Of a stretch of DNA of 5,356 nt, positions 1 through 5,356 are shown piece by piece. The notes under the pieces are model-generated. The model had not been told where the DNA came from and did no database searches. It worked only from the letters and a program-made list of their open reading frames with translations. This DNA is from Clostridiales bacterium. Its GTDB lineage: Bacteria > Bacillota > Clostridia > Christensenellales > CAG-917. Both the position numbers and the translations under genes were made by a program. The first letter of the stretch is position 1, and every line of letters starts with the position of its first letter. The stretch lies in contig JAAVHW010000002.1 of the NCBI GenBank assembly GCA_014799525.1, positions 10,680 to 16,035 of the forward strand, given 5' to 3'.

Positions 1-46
1 TGTCAAATGAATGGAAATAAATTCCTAAAAATTTTTATATTATATT
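1..46 (-). promoter_or_regulatory. Possible truncated promoter for the next minus-strand gene
   Basis: The minus strand ends at the window edge with a perfect -35 hexamer TTGACA (6-1). It is preceded by A/T tracts (TAAAAATTTTTA at 26-37 and TATAAT-like words around 46-38) that could serve as an UP element. The -10 would lie outside the window, so this cannot be confirmed. If real, it starts a new transcript after the secA-prfB-tsaD unit. The rest of 1-176 holds no gene that I can support. Confidence 0.25.
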
Positions 47-120
47 AAATATATCTATATATTGTAGTATAATCCATATTAAACCACATTTTTGCGCCAA
101 CCGTTATGCCTTATTTTCTG

Positions 121-137
121 CAAAACACGATGTTTTG
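121..137. repeat. Perfect 7-bp inverted repeat downstream of tsaD
   Basis: CAAAACA, CGA loop, TGTTTTG on the plus strand gives a perfect 7-bp stem with a 3-base loop, 40 bases past the tsaD stop. It is AT-rich and has no T-tract on either side (the minus strand continues CAGAAAATAAGG), so it is a poor intrinsic terminator. It could be a weak 3'-end stabilising hairpin or a protein-binding site. It is the only clear stem in the 176 bases after tsaD. Confidence 0.4.
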
Positions 138-176
138 ATGGATAGTGCAGCCAAACTATATGCTTTTCATCAACTA

Positions 177-1205
177 TCACTTAAGCGGCACTGTCGCTTT
201 TGCGTCTACGTCAAGCCCACTTGCCTCCGCGCCGCTCTTTATGACAAAATACGCCGCCGCGCCTATCATTGCCGCGTTATCCGTGCAGTAGGTAAGCTTT
301 GGATAATGCACCTCTACTCCGCGAGACGCAAGCTCGCTTGCTCTTCTGCGAAGCTCCTCGTTTGCACTTACACCGCCTGCAATGGCAACTTTCTTTACAC
401 CCGTACGCTCACATACAAGCGAAAGTGTGTCTGCAAGCTGACTTACCGCCGCCGCCTGAAAGCTCGCCGCTATATCGCAAGCAGGAAGTTCCTCACCCTT
501 CTGTTCCATTTTGTGTACGAGATTTATGACAAAGGTCTTGAGTCCGCTATAGCTGAAATATAAGTCGTCCGATTTGCCAAATTTTGGCACGGGCATATCG
601 TATACAACCTTGCCATCGCGCGCCTTCTTCTGTATTTCGGGGCCACCTGGATATGGCAAGCCAAGCACTCTTGCAACCTTGTCGAACGCCTCGCCCGCCG
701 CGTCGTCGCGACTCCCAGCTATGAACGAAACCTTCTCGTAATCCTCGACGTTTACGATTGCGGTATGCCCTCCGCTTGCAAGCAGGCATAGGTACGGCGG
801 CGTGAGCGTGCTGTCAATATAATTCGCCGCAATATGCCCCTTTACGTGCGATATCGCAAAGAGCGGCTTATTCCACGCATACGCAAGCCCTTTTGCAAAA
901 TTCACACCTACGAGCAACGCCCCGACAAGCCCAGCGCCGTACGTAACTGCAACCGCGTCAATGTCGTCCTTTGTGACGTTCGCCCTCTCCAAAGCCTCGC
1001 GCACTACGTTTTCTATCGCGAGCGTATGGTTGCGGCTCGCTATCTCGGGAACAACGCCGCCGAATCTACGGTGTATTTCAATCTGCGTTGCGATAACGTT
1101 TGAAAGGACGGTACGCCCGTCCCTGACCACGGCACACGCCGTTTCATCACAACTCGACTCTATTGCGAGTATCGTCAAACTTTTCTTATCCTGCAAGCAA
1201 TTCAT
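177..1205 (-). CDS. tsaD: tRNA N6-adenosine threonylcarbamoyltransferase subunit TsaD
   Basis: The 342-residue product is the universal Kae1/Qri7/YgjD family protein. With TsaB and TsaE it transfers the threonylcarbamoyl group made by TsaC/TsaC2 onto A37 of ANN-decoding tRNAs in the cytoplasm, giving t6A. Visible motifs: AIESSCDET (14-22) in the first ASKHA-fold lobe, the metal ligands His120 and His124 in SHVKGH, SGGHT (144-148), GEAFDK (171-176), AIAGGVSANEELR (274-286), and the third metal ligand Asp309 in CTDNAAMIG. Length is normal (about 335-346 in E. coli and B. subtilis) and the stop is TGA. The ATG start has no clear Shine-Dalgarno. An alternative TTG at codon 10 (1178-1176) has AGGA 10 bases upstream and would give a start close to the ESSCDET motif, as in many homologues, so the first nine residues are uncertain. 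Its partners tsaB and tsaE, often adjacent in other genomes, are absent here. Confidence 0.98.
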   Translation of the reverse strand: MNCLQDKKSLTILAIESSCDETACAVVRDGRTVLSNVIATQIEIHRRFGGVVPEIASRNHTLAIENVVREALERANVTKDDIDAVAVTYGAGLVGALLVGVNFAKGLAYAWNKPLFAISHVKGHIAANYIDSTLTPPYLCLLASGGHTAIVNVEDYEKVSFIAGSRDDAAGEAFDKVARVLGLPYPGGPEIQKKARDGKVVYDMPVPKFGKSDDLYFSYSGLKTFVINLVHKMEQKGEELPACDIAASFQAAAVSQLADTLSLVCERTGVKKVAIAGGVSANEELRRRASELASRGVEVHYPKLTYCTDNAAMIGAAAYFVIKSGAEASGLDVDAKATVPLK

Positions 1206-1306
1206 ATTCTAAATATATACCGCCTATGCAACCCATTCACTCTACTGACGTTTGTAGGTTGCACGTGCAATTTGCCAAACAACCAACCTTATCAGTTTTT
1301 CAAAGC
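1206..1306 (-). promoter_or_regulatory. prfB-tsaD intergenic leader with mutually exclusive stems
   Basis: The 101-base gap contains a perfect 12-bp palindrome TTGCACGTGCAA (1259-1270). In the transcript its flank AACCT side can pair two ways. Upstream, AGGTTG (1289-1284) pairs with CAACCT (1261-1256), reinforced by an outer ACTGAT (1296-1291) with GTCAGT (1249-1244), one pair being G-U. Downstream, TGCAACC (1263-1257) pairs with GGTTGCA (1233-1227). These share bases 1261-1257, so they exclude each other. No T-run follows in the position of an intrinsic terminator, and no good Shine-Dalgarno precedes the tsaD ATG. The pairings are seen in the sequence; any regulatory role is inference. Confidence 0.35.
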
Positions 1307-2416
1307 CTACTTTTGTATAGAGCTAAGCTTTAGGTATTCGTTGATGAAGCCCTCGAGGTCGCCGTCCATGACGGATTGCACGTTTCCCGTTTCATAGCCA
1401 GTCCTATGGTCCTTAACCATCGTATACGGGCAGAACACGTAGCTTCGTATCTGGCTTCCCCACTCTATCTTTTTGAGCTGTCCGCTTATTGCCGCCGCCT
1501 CTTCCTCGCGCTCGCGTTCGCGCTTTTCGATGAGCTTTGAGCGAAGCATCTGCATTGCGACTTCTCTGTTCTGTATCTGACTGCGCTCATTCTGACACGC
1601 TACGATTATACCCGTCGGCAAGTGCGTAATACGTATTGCACTCTCCGTCTTGTTGACATGCTGTCCGCCCGCGCCGCTACTGCGGTAGGTGTCCACCTTC
1701 AAGTCCTCGGGGCGTATTTCAATTTCCGAAGTGTCGATTATCTCGGGCATAACTTCAAGGGAGGCAAACGACGTATGACGTCTTGCGTTTGCGTCAAAGG
1801 GCGATATACGCACAAGTCTATGTACACCCTTTTCTGCCTTGAGATATCCGTAGGCGTTGTCGCCCTCTACACGGAAAGTAACGCTCTTAATACCTGCCTC
1901 ATCACCTGCAAGGCTGTCAAGCTCCGCATAGCTCCAGCCCGCGCGCTCAACGTAGCGCGTATACATTCTGTACAGCATAGAGCACCAGTCCTGCGCCTCC
2001 GTGCCGCCCGCGCCAGCATGCAGAGTGAGTATGGCGTTTAGCGAATCGTACTTGCCGCTAAGCAGTGTTGCAAGCGAAAGATTTTCAACCTGCCCATTCA
2101 GCTCCTCAACGGAAGCGATAAGCGCGGCGTCCTCGTTTTCGTCCGCTTCAAGTTCCACGATATCGACCATATCCACCGTATCGTCAATGCGAGCAAGCAT
2201 TTTTTCAAACTTTTCAATCTTGCTCTGAAGCTGACTTATTTCCTTAGACACCTTTCGCGCATTCTCCGCGTCATCCCAAAAGCCGTCCGCGTTCTGTATC
2301 TTTTCAAGCTCCGCAATACGCTCCTTGAGCTTGCTCGGATTTATGCTCTCGTATGCGCGAACCATTTCCTCTCGCATATCCTTGAGCTGATTTCTTATTA
2401 CGTTATAATCTGTCAT
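1307..2416 (-). CDS. prfB: Peptide chain release factor 2, single-frame (no programmed frameshift)
   Basis: The 369-residue product is RF2, which enters the ribosomal A site at UGA or UAA and triggers release of the peptide. The N-terminal helical domain (about 1-115) is rich in Glu and Lys. HAGAGGTEAQDW (133-144) is typical of RF2. The stop-codon-reading motif SPF is at 205-207, which separates RF2 from RF1 (PxT). The catalytic GGQ is at 250-252, within SSGAGGQHVNKTESAIRITH; Gln252 is the residue PrmC methylates in known release factors. Length matches the family. In many bacteria the gene is split by an in-frame TGA near codon 26, read through by +1 frameshifting. Here codons 20-32 read without interruption (RAYESINPSKLKE), with no CTTTGA slip site. 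The ATG keeps the normal N-terminal length, although its Shine-Dalgarno is weak (GGAA, 8 bases upstream). It ends in TAG. It lies 78 bases after secA, probably co-transcribed, and 101 bases before tsaD. Confidence 0.98.
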   Translation of the reverse strand: MTDYNVIRNQLKDMREEMVRAYESINPSKLKERIAELEKIQNADGFWDDAENARKVSKEISQLQSKIEKFEKMLARIDDTVDMVDIVELEADENEDAALIASVEELNGQVENLSLATLLSGKYDSLNAILTLHAGAGGTEAQDWCSMLYRMYTRYVERAGWSYAELDSLAGDEAGIKSVTFRVEGDNAYGYLKAEKGVHRLVRISPFDANARRHTSFASLEVMPEIIDTSEIEIRPEDLKVDTYRSSGAGGQHVNKTESAIRITHLPTGIIVACQNERSQIQNREVAMQMLRSKLIEKREREREEEAAAISGQLKKIEWGSQIRSYVFCPYTMVKDHRTGYETGNVQSVMDGDLEGFINEYLKLSSIQK

Positions 2417-2494
2417 AATTTACATTCCGTTTTAGCAAATATGTGGTTTTATCTTTACGTTTTCACCGATAAAGCATTATTTTTGCCGTTTATA
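2417..2494 (-). promoter_or_regulatory. secA-prfB intergenic gap with weak prfB ribosome binding site
   Basis: This 78-base AT-rich gap shows no GC-rich stem followed by a T-run, so transcription from secA can plausibly continue into prfB. The only Shine-Dalgarno-like element is GGAA (2428-2425), 8 bases before the prfB ATG. That element overlaps a minimal start-stop ATG TAA (2425-2420), in frame with prfB and separated from its ATG by a single ATT codon. I see no convincing promoter here. Confidence 0.5.
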
Positions 2495-5152
2495 TCAATT
2501 ATTCTTGCCGCAGCAGTTTTTGTATTTCAAGCCCGAACCGCAGGGGCATGGGTCGTTTCTTCCAACCTTTTTGCCGCCTACAGCAGTCTTTTTAGCGGAT
2601 GCAATTTGCTGACTGAGCTTTGCCTCGCCGCCGTCCGCGCGCTTTTCAACCTGAACCTTAAGCAAAACCGCCGCCGCTTCAGTATGAATACGGCTTACCA
2701 TATCCTCAAACATCTCCCAGCCCTCTTGACGGTAGGCAAGCACCGGGTCACGCTGTCCGTAGCCGCGCAAGCCAATACCGCGGCGCAGCGCGTCCATTGC
2801 GTCGATATGGTCCATCCACTTTGCGTCAACGGTTTTGAGAAGCACGACTCTTTCAAGCTCCTTAAAGTCGAAGCCGTCTGCCGTAAGCGTTTCAACCTTA
2901 TTGTTGTAGTTCTCAAGCGCAATCTTCATAACCGCGTCCTTGAGCTTATACACGTCGTAGCAGGAACACAAATCCGCATTCATCACGTTCGTACCCTGCG
3001 GAAGCATTCTCTTTTCAAGCGCGGCATTGAACGCCTCGTAGTCCCACGTGTTGTAGTCCGTCTTATAGTCCGCGTAGTAGCCGATAATCTCCTCTGCGAG
3101 CTCGTCTATAAAGCTGAGTATATCCTCGTGTACGTCCAAGCCGTCAAGAACCTTTCCGCGCTCCTTATATATGAGCTCACGCTGAGCGTTCATAACGTCG
3201 TCGTAGCTAAGAACCTGCTTTCTTATTGAGAAGTTTCTGCCCTCAAACCTACGCTGTGCGCTCTCTACCTGCCTCGTGATTAAGCCGTGCGAAATTGGCA
3301 CGTCGTCTGCAAATTCAATTCTGCCAAGCAGCGACTGCAATCTGTCGCCACCGAATATACGCGCAACGTCGTCCTCAAGCGAGATATAGAAAACCGTGCT
3401 ACCTACGTCACCCTGACGGCCTGCACGACCGCGGAGCTGGTTGTCAATACGTCTGCTCTCGTGTCTTTCCGTACCGATTATGCGCAGACCGCCTGCGGCA
3501 ATAACCTTTTCCTTTTCCTCGTCGCATCTCTGCTTAAACGCGTCGTGATGATATTTGTAGACCTCTTTAGCCTTGATAACGTCTGCGTCCTCACTCGGAT
3601 GCGGCGAGCTTGCAAGCTCTATCTCCTCAAGCGGATAACCGTCCTTTTCCATCTTCTGCTTTGCGAGGAAGTCGGGGTTGCCGCCGAGCATAATATCCGT
3701 ACCACGACCAGCCATGTTGGTTGCAATCGTCACTGCGCCGAACGTACCTGCCTGTGCGATAATCTCTGATTCCTGCTTATGGTACTTAGCATTGAGTACG
3801 TTGTGGCGTATTCCCTTGCGCTTGAGTATTTCGCTAAGCTCTTCCGACTTTTCAACGCTTATCGTACCAACGAGTACGGGCTGTCCTTTCTCGTGGCTGC
3901 TCACAATATCCTCGACGATAGCGTTGAGCTTTCCACCGAGCTTTGTATAAATCTGGTCGTGCTCGTCCTTTCTTTGCGACGGCTTGTTGGACGGAATGGT
4001 TACAACGTCGAGTGCGTAAATGCTCTCAAACTCCTCTTCTTCCGTCTTTGCAGTACCCGTCATACCGCTGAGCTTTTTGTACATACGGAAGTAGTTTTGG
4101 AAGGTTATCGTTGCAAGCGTCTTGTTCTCGCTGCGGATAACGACGTGTTCCTTAGCCTCAATCGCCTGATGCAAACCTTCGTTGTAGCGGCGGCCTATCA
4201 TGATACGTCCCGTAAACTCGTCAACGATAAGAACCTCGCCGTCACTGACGATATAGTCCTTGTTGTTCTTCATCATGTAGTGCGCCTTGAGCGCCTGCTG
4301 TATGTGGTGATAGAGGTCGGTATTGCTCAAATCCGTGAGGTTTTCAACATGGAAGAATCTCTCCGCCTTTGCAACGCCGTCGTCGGTGAGCATGATAGCC
4401 TTTTCTTTTTCCTCTATGGTGAAGTCAACGCCCTCGCGGCACTGTCTTGCAAAATTATCGGCGGACTTATAAAGCTCGCTCGACTTGCCGCCCTTGCCCG
4501 AAATGATAAGCGGAGTTCTTGCCTCGTCGATAAGAATGGAGTCAACCTCGTCGATTATCGCAAAGTTTAGCTCGCGCTGAACCTTGTCCACCTTGCGCAC
4601 AACCATATTGTCACGCAAAAAGTCAAAGCCGAGCTCGTTGTTGGTGCAGTATGTAATGTCGCATGCATAAGCCTTGCGCTTCTCCTCGGGCTGCATACCT
4701 GGGACGACTACGCCGACCGTAAGCCCTAAGAACTTATACAGCTTGCCCATCCACGCCGCGTCACGCGTTGCGAGGTAATCGTTGACGGTGACAACGTGAA
4801 CGCCCTTTCCTGTAAGCGCATTGAGGTACGCAGGCAGAGTAGCAACCAAGGTCTTACCTTCACCCGTTGCCATCTCGGCAATTCTGCCTTGATGAAGTGC
4901 GATACCGCCCATAAGCTGCACGAAGAAGTGGCGCATGCCAAGCACTCTTTCGCCCGCCTCGCGCACAACCGCATAAGCGTCGGGCAGGATATCGTCAAGC
5001 TTCTCATTCTCAAGCCTTGCCTTGAGCTTTGCCGTCTGCGCGACAAGCTCCTCGTCGTTCATCGCCTTATATATCGGCGCGAGCGCGTCCACCTTTTCCG
5101 CTATCTTTCTGAGCTTCTTAACTTTTCTGTCGTTGTCGTTGAATATTGACAT
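2495..5152 (-). CDS. secA: Preprotein translocase ATPase SecA (SecA1 type), complete
   Basis: The 885-residue product is the cytosolic motor that binds SecYEG at the membrane and uses ATP hydrolysis to push unfolded preproteins across. Visible motifs: Walker A MATGEGKT (94-101), Walker B DEVD (201-204) followed by IDEARTP (208-214), SGMTGTA (362-368), TNMAGRGTD (478-486) and the second-helicase-half signature GTERHESRRIDNQLRGRAGR (560-579). The preprotein cross-linking domain falls at about 220-365. The helical scaffold and wing follow to about 830 and include KWMDHIDAMD (778-787). A variable linker leads to a zinc-binding tail with Cys869, Cys871, Cys880 and Cys881 (CxC-x8-CC), the variant with Cys in place of the usual final His. 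Length is normal (E. coli SecA is 901) and no motif is missing. The tail marks housekeeping SecA1 rather than an accessory SecA2. The ATG is chosen because GGAGG lies 5 bases upstream and the N-terminus fits the family. The stop is TGA; prfB begins 78 bases later. Confidence 0.99.
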   Translation of the reverse strand: MSIFNDNDRKVKKLRKIAEKVDALAPIYKAMNDEELVAQTAKLKARLENEKLDDILPDAYAVVREAGERVLGMRHFFVQLMGGIALHQGRIAEMATGEGKTLVATLPAYLNALTGKGVHVVTVNDYLATRDAAWMGKLYKFLGLTVGVVVPGMQPEEKRKAYACDITYCTNNELGFDFLRDNMVVRKVDKVQRELNFAIIDEVDSILIDEARTPLIISGKGGKSSELYKSADNFARQCREGVDFTIEEKEKAIMLTDDGVAKAERFFHVENLTDLSNTDLYHHIQQALKAHYMMKNNKDYIVSDGEVLIVDEFTGRIMIGRRYNEGLHQAIEAKEHVVIRSENKTLATITFQNYFRMYKKLSGMTGTAKTEEEEFESIYALDVVTIPSNKPSQRKDEHDQIYTKLGGKLNAIVEDIVSSHEKGQPVLVGTISVEKSEELSEILKRKGIRHNVLNAKYHKQESEIIAQAGTFGAVTIATNMAGRGTDIMLGGNPDFLAKQKMEKDGYPLEEIELASSPHPSEDADVIKAKEVYKYHHDAFKQRCDEEKEKVIAAGGLRIIGTERHESRRIDNQLRGRAGRQGDVGSTVFYISLEDDVARIFGGDRLQSLLGRIEFADDVPISHGLITRQVESAQRRFEGRNFSIRKQVLSYDDVMNAQRELIYKERGKVLDGLDVHEDILSFIDELAEEIIGYYADYKTDYNTWDYEAFNAALEKRMLPQGTNVMNADLCSCYDVYKLKDAVMKIALENYNNKVETLTADGFDFKELERVVLLKTVDAKWMDHIDAMDALRRGIGLRGYGQRDPVLAYRQEGWEMFEDMVSRIHTEAAAVLLKVQVEKRADGGEAKLSQQIASAKKTAVGGKKVGRNDPCPCGSGLKYKNCCGKNN

Positions 5153-5157
5153 ATTTG

Positions 5158-5162
5158 CCTCC
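5158..5162 (-). promoter_or_regulatory. Ribosome binding site of secA
   Basis: Minus-strand GGAGG lies 5 bases before the secA ATG (CAAAT spacer). It is a near-complete match to the anti-Shine-Dalgarno and fixes the secA start. It is clearly stronger than the sites before prfB and tsaD, which fits secA being the first gene of the transcript. Confidence 0.85.
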
Positions 5163-5167
5163 GTGCG

Positions 5168-5183
5168 ATATACGCGCGTGTAT
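5168..5183. promoter_or_regulatory. Operator-like imperfect palindrome in the secA leader
   Basis: On the plus strand the 16 bases ATATACGCGCGTGTAT form an inverted repeat with a perfect ACGCGCGT core (5172-5179) and matching ATA/TAT arms, broken by one mismatched pair. It lies just downstream of the candidate -10 boxes and 5 bases upstream of the secA Shine-Dalgarno. It is a GC island in AT-rich DNA. The loop would be too small for a useful RNA hairpin, so a DNA-binding site is the likelier role if it has one. No specific regulator is recognised. Confidence 0.25.
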
Positions 5184-5190
5184 TTGTTAT

Positions 5191-5233
5191 ATTATAACTT
5201 ATATATTTTATACTATAATTCTTTTAATTACAA
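5191..5233 (-). promoter_or_regulatory. Candidate sigma-A promoter region for secA
   Basis: Two overlapping candidates read toward secA. One is TTGTAA (5233-5228), a 17-base spacer, then TAAAAT (5210-5205). The other is a perfect TATAAT (5196-5191) with no good -35 at the right distance and no TGn extension. Either would give a short leader of roughly 30-50 bases ending in the secA Shine-Dalgarno. The whole stretch is very AT-rich, so chance matches are likely. It is plausible by position, but the start site cannot be decided from sequence alone. Confidence 0.4.
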
Positions 5234-5331
5234 TACTTTGCGGACTTTTGGCAGTTTTTAAGTTTACGCACGGCATTATATTGCCGTCCGATTTCCGCAA
5301 TACCGTCATTATATTTCAGTCGTGCCGTCAT
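5224..5331 (-). CDS. Possible 35-codon small ORF upstream of secA
   Basis: ATG at 5331-5329 opens a 35-codon frame ending TAA at 5226-5224, about 70 bases before secA. The peptide begins MTARLKYNDGIAEIGRQYNA and ends in a basic, Cys-containing tail (KSAKYCN). It has no signal peptide or membrane segment and I recognise no family. The ribosome binding site is poor (GAGAG only about 3 bases from the ATG). Its end overlaps the better -35 candidate for secA, and a 33-base direct repeat runs through it in frame. It could be a leader peptide, a small gene or chance. I lean toward chance. Confidence 0.15.
   Translation of the reverse strand: MTARLKYNDGIAEIGRQYNAVRKLKNCQKSAKYCN
5271..5315 (-). repeat. 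Two-copy short direct repeat upstream of secA
   Basis: On the minus strand AATATAATGACGG (5315-5303) recurs as AATATAATGCCG (5282-5271), with copies offset by exactly 33 bases. Related TGACGG or GGACGG words lie at 5330-5325 and 5289-5284. The second copy also closes a 5-bp inverted repeat (CGGCA ATATAA TGCCG, 5286-5271). Two direct copies three helical turns apart could be paired protein-binding sites, or simple sequence drift in a non-coding region. Confidence 0.35.
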
Positions 5332-5356
5332 TACTCTCTACAGGGATTTTCAGCTT
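5309..5356 (-). CDS. Possible C-terminal end of an upstream gene (partial)
   Basis: Reading leftward from the window edge, one minus-strand frame is open for 15 codons (KLKIPVESNDGTTEI) and closes with TAA at 5311-5309. Its composition is protein-like. Of the other two frames, one closes at once (TGA, 5352-5350) and one at TAG (5340-5338). If real it would be the tail of the gene before secA. In many Bacillota that neighbour is the ribosome hibernation factor hpf, but this peptide does not resemble an HPF C-terminus as I know it. With 15 codons, chance openness cannot be excluded. Confidence 0.2.
   Translation of the reverse strand, partial: KLKIPVESNDGTTEI

Noticed and set aside
26..37. 12-bp palindrome TAAAAATTTTTA after tsaD
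   Set aside because: A simple A/T tract in a region of extreme AT content; not a stable stem and not a terminator.
135..563. 142-codon plus-strand ORF opposite the end of tsaD, with TATAAT at 68-73 upstream
   Set aside because: Its protein is Arg/Cys-rich and family-less, it lies mostly opposite conserved tsaD sequence, and the TATAAT lies in A/T-rich DNA with only a poor -35 (TTAAAT, 45-50).
866..1103. Window checked for CRISPR repeats, tRNA genes and IS ends, here and elsewhere
   Set aside because: No regularly spaced repeats, cloverleaf signatures, terminal inverted repeats or target duplications were seen; the coding content is intact housekeeping genes throughout.
2001..2228. 75-codon Ser-rich plus-strand ORF opposite prfB
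   Set aside because: The Ser-rich composition comes from reading the complement of the Glu/Lys-rich helical N-terminal domain of RF2.
2441..3229. 262-codon plus-strand ORF opposite the secA 3' part
   Set aside because: It is codon-aligned antisense to secA. Antisense stops need sense TTA, CTA or TCA codons, which these genes avoid, so long open antisense frames are expected. The product has no recognisable domain and there is no ribosome site.
3287..3769. 160-codon plus-strand ORF opposite secA
   Set aside because: It is also codon-aligned antisense to the conserved helicase motifs of secA; an artefact of codon bias.
3779..4570. 263-codon plus-strand ORF opposite the middle of secA
   Set aside because: It has the same codon-aligned antisense relationship to an unambiguous secA, and no recognisable motif or start signals.

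Overview
The window carries three complete housekeeping genes, all on the minus strand, in the transcription order secA (SecA translocase ATPase), prfB (peptide chain release factor 2), tsaD (tRNA t6A37 threonylcarbamoyltransferase subunit). They cover about 91% of the sequence. The secA-prfB pair is a familiar arrangement in Bacillota. The SecA sequence, including the zinc-binding tail and the stretch around residues 500-555, looks like Bacillota SecA1. The genes have moderate GC and avoid TTA, CTA and TCA codons, while the flanks are very AT-rich. My best guess is a member of Bacillota, probably class Clostridia, possibly an uncultured one. This rests on recall of family sequences and gene order, not on a search.

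Layout from the right edge, in the direction of transcription. Positions 5356-5153 are non-coding or nearly so: a possible last 15 codons of an upstream gene, a poorly supported 35-codon ORF, a short direct repeat, an AT-rich promoter candidate, an operator-like imperfect palindrome and a strong Shine-Dalgarno. secA follows (5152-2495). After a 78-base gap with no terminator comes prfB (2416-1307). A 101-base gap that can form alternative stem-loops leads to tsaD (1205-177). The last 176 bases hold a perfect 7-bp inverted repeat without a T-tract, then a very AT-rich stretch that ends in a consensus -35 hexamer at the window edge.

No convincing intrinsic terminator separates the genes, so a secA-prfB-tsaD transcript is plausible. 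The products share protein synthesis and export: SecA drives secretory proteins through SecYEG, RF2 ends translation at UGA and UAA, and TsaD modifies ANN-decoding tRNAs. I see no mobile element, CRISPR array, structural RNA gene or cryptic novel system. The points most worth a second look are the single-frame prfB that lacks the usual autoregulatory frameshift and ends in TAG, the competing stems ahead of tsaD, and the repeat and small-ORF region upstream of secA.
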